Assembly: GCA_964440605.1 (NCBI GenBank)
Contig: CAYTSW010000125.1
Location: 1-8,071 of the forward strand
Origin: CAYTSW01 sp964440605
Lineage (GTDB): Bacteria > Planctomycetota > Phycisphaerae > Phycisphaerales > UBA1924
DNA: 8,071 bases
Direction of reading: 5' to 3'
A model generated the notes under the pieces. That model had not been told where the DNA came from. It saw nothing but the letters and a program-made list of their open reading frames with translations, and searched no databases. Below are positions 1 through 6,789 of this stretch, in pieces; position 1 is the stretch's first letter, and the number at the start of each line of letters is the position of its first letter. A program made the translations under genes and the position numbers.

Positions 1-332
1 GGTCGCGGGGCACACCCGGGCACGCTCCGAGCACGCGCGGGCGTGGCGGCGGCGCGGGGTCCAAGAATACCAGCGGTGGCGTGGGTGGGCCATCGCCATG
101 GCGGCGCGAGGCGGCGGTGGAGCGGGGGCCTCTCCGCAGCGCAGGAGGCCGGTTGGGATAAAGCGTGGATGACTGGTGGAAGTTCTTCGATGACGCAGCG
201 GGGCGTTTTCGGGGTTGTCGGAGATCCCGCAGGGGCAAGCGGTTGCGAACGTGCTCGCTTCGCCTACTCTTGTGGAGTCGGACGCTCGCGGCAGGCGAAC
301 GTTCCGGGACGGCGAGCATGTGGCACGTTTCT
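1..332. other. Leader region without a convincing gene
   Basis: This stretch precedes the phoB-like gene. Open frames cross it, but their predicted products are rich in Arg, Gly and Ala with no recognisable motif, as expected of chance open frames in GC-rich DNA. The phoB frame itself stays open upstream to a TTG at 215, but those 44 codons have weaker G/C third-position bias than the gene and do not resemble a receiver domain. I see no tRNA, no CRISPR array and no clear Pho box. A 10-base palindrome (CGCCATGGCG, 94-103) is present but is unremarkable at this GC content. The region probably carries the promoter of the operon. Confidence 0.5.
243..270 (+). promoter_or_regulatory. Possible sigma70-like promoter for the pho/pst operon
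   Basis: TTGCGA (243-248) and TACTCT (265-270) are separated by 16 bases, giving 4/6 and 3/6 matches to the -35 and -10 consensus. Transcription would start near 277, about 70 bases ahead of the phoB start. The match is weak and was found by eye, so this is only a candidate. Confidence 0.2.
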
Positions 333-337
333 GGAGG
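333..337 (+). promoter_or_regulatory. Ribosome binding site that decides the phoB start
   Basis: A perfect GGAGG directly abuts the ATG at 338, leaving no spacer, so that ATG is an unlikely start. The same site lies 9 bases ahead of the in-frame GTG at 347, a workable spacing. Starting there gives an N-terminus (M)ARPAILIVEDE that lines up with PhoB proteins. Confidence 0.6.
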
Positions 338-346
338 ATGGCAGCG

Positions 347-1051
347 GTGGCGCGACCAGCGATCCTGATCGTCGAGGACGAGGCGGACATCGCCCAACTC
401 ATCGAGTTTCACTTGCAACGTGAAGGCTTCCCGACGCAGATCGCGCACTCGGGCTCGGTCGCGCTCGACTTGGTGGAGAAGTCGCCCCCCGCGCTGATCC
501 TGCTGGACATCATGCTGCCGGACGTGGACGGGCTGGAGGTCTGCCGGCGTCTGAAGCGTGAAGTCGGAACGCGAGATATCCCGATCGTCATGGTGACGGC
601 CAAGGGTGAGGAGAGCGACGTCGTTGTGGGGCTCGAACTCGGAGCCGAGGACTACGTGACCAAACCCTTCAGCCCGCGCGTGCTGATCGCGCGGATCAAG
701 ACGGTCCTGCGCCGGCGCGACTCGGACGTCTCCGGGCTCATCGTCCTCGCCGGCGGGACGCTGACGATCGATCCGGCGCGGCACACGGTGAAGGTGCACG
801 GTGAAGAGCTCGACCTCACGCTGACGCAATACCGCCTGCTGCACTTCCTGGCGATGCGCCCCGGCTTCGTGCGCACGCGCGATCAGATCGTCTCGGCGGT
901 GCGGGGCGAGGACGCGGTGCTGTCGAGCCGCGTGATCGACGTACACATCGCGGCGCTGCGGCAGAAACTCGGCGACCTCGGGCAACTCGTCGAGACCATC
1001 CGCGGCGTGGGGTATCGGCTGAGCGAACTCAAAGAGACGCAGCCAGCGTGA
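347..1051 (+). CDS. phoB: PhoB-like phosphate regulon response regulator (OmpR/PhoB family)
   Basis: DNA-binding response regulator, 234 aa from the GTG at 347, close to the usual 229 aa of PhoB. The N-terminal receiver domain (about 4-120) carries the acidic pocket E10-D11, the phospho-acceptor D54 in LLDIMLP, T84 in VMVTAKG and K106 in the TKPF motif. A winged-helix Trans_reg_C domain follows (about 130-228), with a recognition helix around SSRVIDVHIAALRQKLG and the terminal RGVGYRL wing. Phosphorylated by the partner kinase, it should bind DNA and activate phosphate genes. It is first in a series leading to a PhoR-like kinase and pstSCAB, which supports PhoB over other OmpR-family members. 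An ATG at 338 or the TTG at 215 are alternative starts, but the GGAGG spacing favours 347. The stop overlaps the start of the next gene by one base (TGATG). Confidence 0.9.
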   Translation: MARPAILIVEDEADIAQLIEFHLQREGFPTQIAHSGSVALDLVEKSPPALILLDIMLPDVDGLEVCRRLKREVGTRDIPIVMVTAKGEESDVVVGLELGAEDYVTKPFSPRVLIARIKTVLRRRDSDVSGLIVLAGGTLTIDPARHTVKVHGEELDLTLTQYRLLHFLAMRPGFVRTRDQIVSAVRGEDAVLSSRVIDVHIAALRQKLGDLGQLVETIRGVGYRLSELKETQPA

Positions 1052-1390
1052 TGTTCAAGGGAGCGTTGTCGTTCGCGCCGCGCGTCGTCTTCTTTCTGGC
1101 GTGCCTTGGAGCGGTGCTCTTCGCGCTCTTTGGCGCCCGGGCCGGGCGACCCGAACATCGGCGGCAGCCTTCTGGTTCTGCTGCTGATGCCGGCGGCGGT
1201 GGGGATGGTGGTGCGGGATGGATACTTCTTAGTTCGGGCGTTCCGGACGTGGGATCAGGTGGGAGCGGATGGAAGCTCGTCGGAGATCGAAGCGCCTTCG
1301 GAGACGCCGATGCCTGTGGGAGAGCGGGCGGCGAAGTTCGCGCTTAGTGCGGCGTCGGCATCTGCCATCTTCATCCCGCTGATTGCATAG
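1051..1390 (+). CDS. Small membrane protein of unknown function, frame shifted near base 1141
   Basis: I do not recognise this protein. From ATG 1051 (or GTG 1048) frame 1 encodes a hydrophobic segment, roughly FFLACLGAVLFALFG. Near 1141 that frame loses its G/C third-position bias and becomes hydrophilic and Arg/Gly-rich, while the +1 frame takes on strong G/C third positions and encodes GGSLLVLLLMPAAVGMVV, a polar stretch, and a hydrophobic C-terminus ending FIPLIA at TAG 1388-1390. Dropping one base within GCCCGGGCCGGGCGAC (1135-1150) joins them into a 112-aa protein with two transmembrane segments and a possible third. The TGATG overlap with phoB suggests translational coupling and a role near the phosphate two-component system, but that is inference. 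The break may be an assembly indel, a real mutation, or recoding. Read without the shift, frame 1 ends at 1347, and a TTG-started +1 frame runs 1106-1390. Confidence 0.6.
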
Positions 1391-1423
1391 TGACTGTCGC
1401 GATCGGCGCGCCCGATTGATCTC

Positions 1424-1429
1424 TAAGGA
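1424..1429 (+). promoter_or_regulatory. Ribosome binding site of phoR
   Basis: TAAGGA sits 10 bases ahead of ATG 1440 and selects it. The phoR frame is open further upstream to a TTG at 1383, but that overlaps the previous gene and would add a non-conserved polar extension. Confidence 0.5.
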
Positions 1430-1439
1430 TCTCGCCCTG

Positions 1440-2963
1440 ATGGCGTCCCGCTCCCGAAAATCCGCACGCCGTCGCGTCTGGCTCGCCTTGCTCGGCGCCT
1501 TGGTCGTCGTGCAGCTCGCGCTGGCGCTCTACCTGCTGGATCGGATCGATGGCGGCTTGGCGTGGGCGGCGGTGTTGCTGACCGTGGTGCCGCTGGTGAT
1601 CGCGTCGTTGACGCTGCTGTCGCTCCGGCGTCAGAGCGTGCGGGTGCAGGAGTTGGCGTCGAGCGCGCGTCGGTTCGCGAGCGGGGAGATGCGGCACCGC
1701 GTGGCGTTGCCGGACGACCCGGAGTTCGCGACGCTCGCCTCGGCGCTCAACGACATGGCGGGGGAGCTGAATCGACGGATCCAACAGCTGCGCGTGCAGC
1801 GGACGGAACAGAACGCGATCCTCCAGTCGATGGAGGTGGGGCTGGTGGCGCTTGACGCCGAGCATCGGATCCTGCGCGTGAACCGCATCGCCCGGCGGCT
1901 ATTCAACGTGAGCGATGACGAGGACCTGCGCGGGGAGCCGATCGCGACCCTGACGGACAATCAGGACCTGCTCAATATGGTGGCCGACGCGGTGGCGGAC
2001 CCGACGCCCCGGATCGAGGAGACGGAGCTGCGCGGGCCGGCGGCGGTGCCGGGGTCGCAGGGCGATCGGCTGAACGTGCGCGTGACGCTGGGGCCGCTGC
2101 TGGACCTCGACGACGAGCCGGTGGGCGTGATCGTCCTGCTGACGGACATCACGCGTGTGCGTCGGCTGGAGTCGGTGCGGACGGACTTCGCGGCCAACGT
2201 CTCGCACGAGCTGCGCACGCCGATCACGAACATCAAGGGCTACGTCGAGACGATGCTGGAGATGGGGCTCGAGGACCAGACGACGGCTCGGAGTTTCCTG
2301 GAGGTGGTCGCGCGGAACGCGGATCGGCTGGGGGCGATCGTCGACGACATGTTGGTGCTGACCAACCTCGAGCGGACGGGACAGAAGGACCTGGCCCTGG
2401 CGCCGACCTCGCCCGAGACGCTGCTCGAGAGCGTGCGGCAGCACGCGGCGAACGACGCGGCGGCGAAGGTGATGGCGGTGGAGGTGGCCTGCGAGACCCA
2501 GCGGCGGGTGCTGGTGAACAGTCGGCTGGCAGAGCAGGCGATGTTCAACTACGTGCTCAATGCGGTGAAGTACTCGCACGTCGGCTCGCGGGTGGTGCTG
2601 CGGGCGGAGGAGGCGCAGCTCGCGGGCCAGGCGGCGGTACGGTTCTCGGTGGAGGACGACGGCCCGGGGATCGCGCCCGGCGAGCTTCCGAGGGTCTTCG
2701 AGCGGTTCTACCGGGTGGACAAGGCGCGCAGCCGGAAGGAAGGCGGGACGGGCCTGGGGCTGTCGATCGTGAAGCACATCGCCCGGGTGCACGGGGGGGA
2801 CGTGGGGGTGGAGAGCGTGGTGGGCGAGGGGAGCACCTTCTGGATCACGCTGCCGGCGGCGGCGACGGAGTCGCGGGAGGGGGCCGGGGAGGGGCCCGAG
2901 GAGGGCCTGGGCGCGTCGGAGGCGAGGGCCGGTGCGTCTTCATCAGATCTGAACACCCGCTGA
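1440..2963 (+). CDS. phoR: PhoR-like sensor histidine kinase
   Basis: Membrane histidine kinase, 507 aa. Two transmembrane segments (about 13-33 and 40-62) are joined by only about six residues, so there is essentially no external sensor domain; PhoR kinases likewise sense from within the membrane or cytoplasm. Then come a HAMP-like linker (about 62-115), a PAS-like domain (about 125-230, QSMEVGLVALD onward), a HisKA domain with phospho-acceptor H256 in SHELRTP, and a HATPase_c domain with the N box at N374, the DDGPGI G1 box at 406-411, the FERFYRVD F box and the GGTGLGL G2 box at 435-441. All catalytic motifs look intact. It should phosphorylate the PhoB-like regulator encoded upstream. A Gly/Glu/Ala-rich tail of about 35 residues follows the ATPase domain and matches no domain I know. 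PhoR is chosen over other PAS kinases because of the phoB and pst neighbours. Confidence 0.85.
   Translation: MASRSRKSARRRVWLALLGALVVVQLALALYLLDRIDGGLAWAAVLLTVVPLVIASLTLLSLRRQSVRVQELASSARRFASGEMRHRVALPDDPEFATLASALNDMAGELNRRIQQLRVQRTEQNAILQSMEVGLVALDAEHRILRVNRIARRLFNVSDDEDLRGEPIATLTDNQDLLNMVADAVADPTPRIEETELRGPAAVPGSQGDRLNVRVTLGPLLDLDDEPVGVIVLLTDITRVRRLESVRTDFAANVSHELRTPITNIKGYVETMLEMGLEDQTTARSFLEVVARNADRLGAIVDDMLVLTNLERTGQKDLALAPTSPETLLESVRQHAANDAAAKVMAVEVACETQRRVLVNSRLAEQAMFNYVLNAVKYSHVGSRVVLRAEEAQLAGQAAVRFSVEDDGPGIAPGELPRVFERFYRVDKARSRKEGGTGLGLSIVKHIARVHGGDVGVESVVGEGSTFWITLPAAATESREGAGEGPEEGLGASEARAGASSSDLNTR
2875..2894 (+). other. Putative G-quadruplex motif in the 3' end of phoR
   Basis: Four G runs, GGG (2875-2877), GGGGG (2879-2883), GGGG (2886-2889) and GGGG (2891-2894), are separated by loops of 1, 2 and 1 bases on the coding strand. 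This fits the canonical G3+ N1-7 pattern with very short loops, the type expected to be stable in RNA. It encodes part of the low-complexity tail of the kinase and lies about 135 bases ahead of the pstS start. The folding and any role are inferred. Confidence 0.45.
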
Positions 2964-3018
2964 CTACTGTCCGGTCAAGACTGCGCTGCAACAGTCGAAT
3001 TCCGGCGCCCTTTTCATC

Positions 3019-3023
3019 AGGAA
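3019..3023 (+). promoter_or_regulatory. Ribosome binding site of pstS
   Basis: AGGAA lies 7 bases ahead of ATG 3031. The 67-base gap between phoR and pstS (2964-3030) shows no T-tract terminator and no clear promoter, so pstS may be read from the same transcript as phoR. Confidence 0.45.
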
Positions 3024-3030
3024 CAGCACC

Positions 3031-4050
3031 ATGGTTCGTAATCGTCTCCGCGGCCTGACGAGGTCGATGGCCGCTTCTCTGGTCGGCGTGACGCTCGTGA
3101 CGGGCGTGGGGTGCTCGCGCGTGGACGACGAGGGATCGAGCCGCGCGATCGAGATCGACGGCTCGTCGACAACGTTCCTCGTGACCCGCGCGGTCGCTAC
3201 GGAGTTCCGCGAGGTGGACTCGACGGTGGAGGTGTCGGTCGGGCGCTCAGGCACGGGCGGCGGGTTCAAGCGATTCGTGAAGGGGGAAGCGGACATCTCC
3301 AACGCGTCGAGGCCGATCAAGGCGACCGAGTTGGATCGGGCGCGGGCGAACGGGATCGCGTTCATCGAACTGCCCGTGGCGGTCGACGGGATCACGTTCG
3401 CGGTGCACCCGGAAAACGACTGGGCCAACGACCTGACCGTTGACGAAATCCGGCGGATCTTCTCGGCGGAGGGGGGCGTCGAGACGTGGGCCGACGTGCG
3501 GCCCGACTGGCCCGATCGGGAGATCGTGCTCTTCTCGCCGGGGTACGACTCGGGGACGTTCGACTTCTTCCAAGAGGTGATCTTCACGGACGGGGTGACC
3601 GTGCGTGGCGACATGAGCCTCTCCGAGGACGACAACCGGATCGTCCGCGGCATCACGGGCGATCGCGACGCGCTGGGCTTCTTCGGCTTCGCGTATTACC
3701 TGAAAAACCGCGACCAACTGCGGTCGCTAGCGATCGCAGAGTCACCCGGGAGCGAAGCGGTGAAGCCTTCGCTGAAGACGATCTCTTCGGGTGTCTACAG
3801 CCCGTTCTCGCGACCGCTATACATCTACGTGAGCCTCGAGAGCGCGGAGCGTAACCAGGTCGACGCCTTCGTGGACTTCTATTTGGAAAACGCCGGTCGG
3901 CTTGCGCCCGAGGTGGGGTACGCGCCGCTGGAGGATCGTCATTACGAGATGGCCCGTGAGCGTTTCGACGAGCGGGTGACGGGGACCGAGTGGCTCAAAG
4001 ACGACGGGGCGCACACGCACGCGGGCCTTAACGAAGTGTACGGGCTCTGA
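3031..4050 (+). CDS. pstS: Phosphate-binding protein of the Pst ABC transporter (PstS/SphX-like)
   Basis: Extracytoplasmic phosphate-binding protein, 339 aa. A basic N-terminus and hydrophobic stretch end at VTGVGC with Cys28, which suggests a lipoprotein, although Gly at -3 is not the classical lipobox residue. Family ligand motifs are present: GSSTTF (44-49), GRSGTGGG (71-78), DISNASRPI (88-96) and SPGYDSGTFDFF (169-180). S73, D88 and S174-G175-T176 correspond to phosphate-contacting positions of E. coli PstS. The E. coli Arg that precedes SGT by four residues appears to be replaced here (SPGYD before SGT), as I recall for the SphX-like branch. It delivers phosphate to the PstC-PstA channel encoded directly downstream. 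The ATG is supported by AGGAA at 3019. Confidence 0.92.
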   Translation: MVRNRLRGLTRSMAASLVGVTLVTGVGCSRVDDEGSSRAIEIDGSSTTFLVTRAVATEFREVDSTVEVSVGRSGTGGGFKRFVKGEADISNASRPIKATELDRARANGIAFIELPVAVDGITFAVHPENDWANDLTVDEIRRIFSAEGGVETWADVRPDWPDREIVLFSPGYDSGTFDFFQEVIFTDGVTVRGDMSLSEDDNRIVRGITGDRDALGFFGFAYYLKNRDQLRSLAIAESPGSEAVKPSLKTISSGVYSPFSRPLYIYVSLESAERNQVDAFVDFYLENAGRLAPEVGYAPLEDRHYEMARERFDERVTGTEWLKDDGAHTHAGLNEVYGL

Positions 4051-4082
4051 CCACGCCCGCGGACCAACGCGCTCCCGAGCCT

Positions 4083-5018
4083 GTGCCCCCCGCGCCGGAT
4101 CGGCGTGGGGGGATCGGCCGCCGTGCGGGCCTGCCGCGGAACCCGCTCGTGCGCGCACTGCTCCTGATGTGCGCCGGCGTGAGCGTCTTCACGACGCTGG
4201 CGATCATCGTGATGCTGGCGACGGAGACGACAAGCTTCTTCGCGCGAGGCGAGGTGAGCCTCGGGAGCTTTCTGTTCGGGACGGAGTGGACGCCCTTCAA
4301 CCCGGACGAGTCGGCGCGCGAGTTCGGCGTGTTGCCGCTGGTGTCGGGGACGCTGCTGGTGGCGGCGCTGAGCGCCGTGGTCTCGCTCCCGCTGGGATTA
4401 CTCGCGGCGATTTATCTCAGCGAGTATGCGCCCGCGCGGGTGCGAACAGTGCTCAAGCCGGTGTTGGAGATCTTGGCGGGGATCCCGACGGTGGTGTACG
4501 GCTTCTTCGCGATCGTGGTGATCACGCCAGCGCTGGCGACGTTCAGCGAGGCTTTTGAGGGGTACAACGCGCTGAGCGCAGCGATCGCGGTGGGGATCAT
4601 GTGCCTGCCGATCGTGACGTCGCTGAGCGAGGATGCGCTGCGTGCGGTGCCGCGGTCGCTGCGCGAGGGGGCGTACGCGGCGGGGGCGACGCGGTTTGAC
4701 GTGACCGTGAAAGTGGTGGTGCCGGCGGCGTTGTCGGGGATCGTCGCGGCGTTTGTGCTGGCGATCAGCCGCGCGGTGGGCGAGACGATGATCGTGGCGC
4801 TGGCGGCCGGCGCACGTCCGAACCTGACGGCGGACCCGAGCGAGCCGGTGCAGACGATGACGGCGTTTATCGTCGCGACGATCGGGGGCGAGTCGCCGGC
4901 GGGGAGCATCCAGCGGCAGTCGATCTTCGCCGTCGGCGCCTTGCTGTTCCTGATGACGCTCGCGCTGACGCTCGTGGGCAACGCGATCCTGAAGAAGTTC
5001 CGGGAGGTCTACGAATGA
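4083..5018 (+). CDS. pstC: Phosphate ABC transporter permease PstC
   Basis: Inner-membrane permease, 311 aa from GTG 4083. It has a cytoplasmic basic/proline N-terminus, a first transmembrane segment (about 24-46), a binding-protein-dependent transport fold with several more segments, and an EAA-type loop beginning at E195 (EGAYAAGATRFDV) that contacts PstB. The ILAGIPTVVYGFF motif and the AISRAVGETMIVALAAG region are typical of PstC/PstA. It heterodimerises with PstA. No good ribosome binding site precedes the GTG. The frame is open back to a TAA at 4029-4031, and a CTG at 4047 overlapping the pstS stop is a possible earlier start, adding 12 residues. The order after pstS and before pstA, together with the long loop between the first two membrane segments, supports PstC rather than PstA. 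Confidence 0.92.
   Translation: MPPAPDRRGGIGRRAGLPRNPLVRALLLMCAGVSVFTTLAIIVMLATETTSFFARGEVSLGSFLFGTEWTPFNPDESAREFGVLPLVSGTLLVAALSAVVSLPLGLLAAIYLSEYAPARVRTVLKPVLEILAGIPTVVYGFFAIVVITPALATFSEAFEGYNALSAAIAVGIMCLPIVTSLSEDALRAVPRSLREGAYAAGATRFDVTVKVVVPAALSGIVAAFVLAISRAVGETMIVALAAGARPNLTADPSEPVQTMTAFIVATIGGESPAGSIQRQSIFAVGALLFLMTLALTLVGNAILKKFREVYE
5003..5007 (+). promoter_or_regulatory. Ribosome binding site of pstA inside the pstC end
   Basis: A perfect GGAGG lies 7 bases ahead of ATG 5015. It confirms this start over the internal ATG at residue 28 and sits within the last codons of pstC. Confidence 0.6.
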
Positions 5019-5983
5019 CTCCCCCCACCCTCACACCGCCGGAAACGCGCGGTCCGTTGCCGGGCAAGGCGATCAAGCGCGCGCGGCGCCGGCTGATGAG
5101 CACGACATTCCACGCGGTGTGCGCGCTGACGGGGGTGTTGGCGGTCGCGGTGCTGGCGGTGCTGCTGGTCTCGATCAGCATCAAGGGCATCGGCGTGCTC
5201 GACTGGGACTTCCTGACGGGCGGGGGGAGCTACCTCGCCGATGAGGCGGGCTTCGGGCCGGCGATCACGGGGTCGATCTGGTTGTGCGGGATCGTGCTGG
5301 TGGTGGGGATGCCGCTGGGCGTGGGAGCGGCGATCTATCTCGAGGAGTTCGCCTCGCGCGGACCGCTGAGCCGGTTTATCCGGGTGAACATCGCGAACTT
5401 GGCGGGCGTGCCTTCGGTCGTGTACGGGCTGATCGGGCTGGCGACGTTCGTGGGGTTTTGGAATCTGTTCGGCGGCGACGACCCGGAGTACCGACTGCTG
5501 GGCGGGCTGGTCAACATCCCGTTCGGGCGGACGGTGCTGGCGGGCGGGTTGACGCTGACGCTGCTGGTGCTCCCGATCGTCATCATCGCGTCGACCGAGG
5601 CGCTGCGCGCGGTGCCATCGTCACAGCGCGAGGCGGCGCTGGCGATGGGGGCGACGCGATGGCAGTCGGTGCGTCGGGCGGTGTTGCCGCTCGCGCTGCC
5701 GGGGATCCTGACGGGGTCGATCCTGGCGATGAGCCGTGCGATCGGCGAGACGGCGCCGATCCTGGTGGCGGGGGCGGCGGCGTTCTACCTGTCGCACCCG
5801 TCGGGGTTGATGAGTCAGTACACCGCGATGCCGATGCAGATTTATGGTTGGGTCTCGGAGCCGGGCGACGCGTTTCAGGAGCGTGCGGCGGCGGGGATCA
5901 TCGTGCTGATCGCGGTGCTGCTGGCGCTCAACGCCGCGGCGATCACGATCCGCGCCTTTGCCCAACGAAAGCAGCAGCCATGA
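5015..5983 (+). CDS. pstA: Phosphate ABC transporter permease PstA
   Basis: Second inner-membrane permease subunit, 322 aa. The start overlaps the pstC stop as ATGA. A polar, basic N-terminus of about 30 residues leads into the first transmembrane segment (AVCALTGVLAVAVLAVLLVS). The conserved IANLAGVPSVVYGLIGL stretch and the EAA loop beginning at E206 (EAALAMGATRWQSV) are typical of PstA, as is AMSRAIGETAPILVAGAAAF. The C-terminal segment, ending in a basic tail, closes the channel domain. It forms the channel with PstC and couples to PstB through the EAA loop. The stop overlaps the pstB start, again as ATGA, which points to coupled translation and matched subunit amounts. Confidence 0.93.
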   Translation: MTPPTLTPPETRGPLPGKAIKRARRRLMSTTFHAVCALTGVLAVAVLAVLLVSISIKGIGVLDWDFLTGGGSYLADEAGFGPAITGSIWLCGIVLVVGMPLGVGAAIYLEEFASRGPLSRFIRVNIANLAGVPSVVYGLIGLATFVGFWNLFGGDDPEYRLLGGLVNIPFGRTVLAGGLTLTLLVLPIVIIASTEALRAVPSSQREAALAMGATRWQSVRRAVLPLALPGILTGSILAMSRAIGETAPILVAGAAAFYLSHPSGLMSQYTAMPMQIYGWVSEPGDAFQERAAAGIIVLIAVLLALNAAAITIRAFAQRKQQP

Positions 5984-6786
5984 GCGAGACGATGCCGCGG
6001 GTTCATGAACAGACGGACGAGACGACGGCGGGTGTCGTCGCGGTGCGCGCGGCGCGCTTCAACGCGTGGTACGGCTCGTTCCAGGCGATCCGGGACGTCA
6101 CGCTCGAAGTGACGGCGCGGAACGTCACGGCGCTCATCGGCCCTTCGGGCTGCGGCAAGAGCACGTTCCTGCGCTGGATCAATCGGATGAACGACCTGAT
6201 CCCGGGCGCCCGGGCCGATGGCACGCTCGAGCACTTCGGCGAGGATCTGCTCGACAAGCGGCTCGACGTGGTCGAACTGCGGCGGCGGGTGGGCATGGTC
6301 TTCCAGAAGCCCAACCCCTTCCCAAAGAGCGTCTACGACAACGTGGCCTTCGGGGTGCGGCTGCACCAGCGCGTGCCCAAGCCCGAACTCGACGCGCTGG
6401 TCGAACGCTGCCTGCGCGACGTCGGCCTGTGGGACGAGGTAAAGGACCGGCTAAAAAAAAGTGCCCTGGGGCTGTCGGGCGGTCAGCAGCAGCGGCTGTG
6501 CATCGCGCGGGCGATCGCGGTGGGGCCCGAAGTGCTGCTGATGGACGAGCCGACGAGCGCGTTGGACCCGAAGGCGACGACGCGCATCGAGGACTTGGTG
6601 CGCACGCTGCGCGAGCACTACACCATCGTGATCGTCACGCACAACATGCAGCAAGCGCGCCGCATCTCCGATCGCACGGCCTTCTTCTACGAGGGCGACC
6701 TGGTCGAGTCGGGCGCGACGGCGCAGCTGTTCGAGGAGCCCGAGCAGCAGCGGACGCGGGAGTACGTGGAGGGGGCGTTCGGGTGA
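5980..6786 (+). CDS. pstB: Phosphate ABC transporter ATP-binding protein PstB
   Basis: ATPase of the Pst transporter, 268 aa (E. coli PstB has 257), cytoplasmic and docked to PstC-PstA. All nucleotide-binding motifs are present: A-loop Tyr31, Walker A GPSGCGKST (54-62), Q-loop Gln109 in VFQKPNPFP, ABC signature LSGGQQQR (165-172), Walker B LLMDEP with D189 and E190, D-loop SALD (193-196) and H-loop His221. The phrases NRMNDLIPGAR and VFQKPNPFP are characteristic of PstB. The frame is open far upstream through pstA, but the ATG at 5980 overlaps the pstA stop as ATGA and gives the family length. An A8 run (6453-6460) encodes Leu-Lys-Lys-Ser just before the signature motif, in A/T-ending codons unlike the rest of the gene. 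No phoU follows. Confidence 0.95.
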   Translation: MSETMPRVHEQTDETTAGVVAVRAARFNAWYGSFQAIRDVTLEVTARNVTALIGPSGCGKSTFLRWINRMNDLIPGARADGTLEHFGEDLLDKRLDVVELRRRVGMVFQKPNPFPKSVYDNVAFGVRLHQRVPKPELDALVERCLRDVGLWDEVKDRLKKSALGLSGGQQQRLCIARAIAVGPEVLLMDEPTSALDPKATTRIEDLVRTLREHYTIVIVTHNMQQARRISDRTAFFYEGDLVESGATAQLFEEPEQQRTREYVEGAFG

Positions 6787-6789
6787 GGT

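Noticed and set aside
215..346. Longer phoB start at TTG 215 or ATG 338
   Set aside because: The extension has weaker third-position bias and no family counterpart, and GGAGG directly touches the ATG at 338 but is 9 bases from GTG 347.
43..423. Open frame of 126 codons at the left end
   Set aside because: It runs into the phoB receiver domain in another frame, has an Arg/Gly-rich product with no motif and shows no supporting ribosome binding site.
1899..2792. Long antisense open frame inside phoR (297 codons)
   Set aside because: The predicted product is His/Arg/Pro-rich, as is typical of the antisense of GC-rich genes, and phoR itself has clear domain motifs across this stretch.
2964..3030. 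Possible Pho box or hairpin between phoR and pstS (CTGTC at 2967 and the inverted GACTG/CAGTC repeat at 2979-2996)
   Set aside because: There is no second Pho half-site at the expected 11-base spacing, the stem is only 5 base pairs with an 8-base loop, and no T-tract follows.
5284..5979. Long N-terminal extension of pstB in the same open frame
   Set aside because: It overlaps pstA in another frame, reads as a low-complexity shadow, and the ATGA at 5980 gives the normal PstB length.
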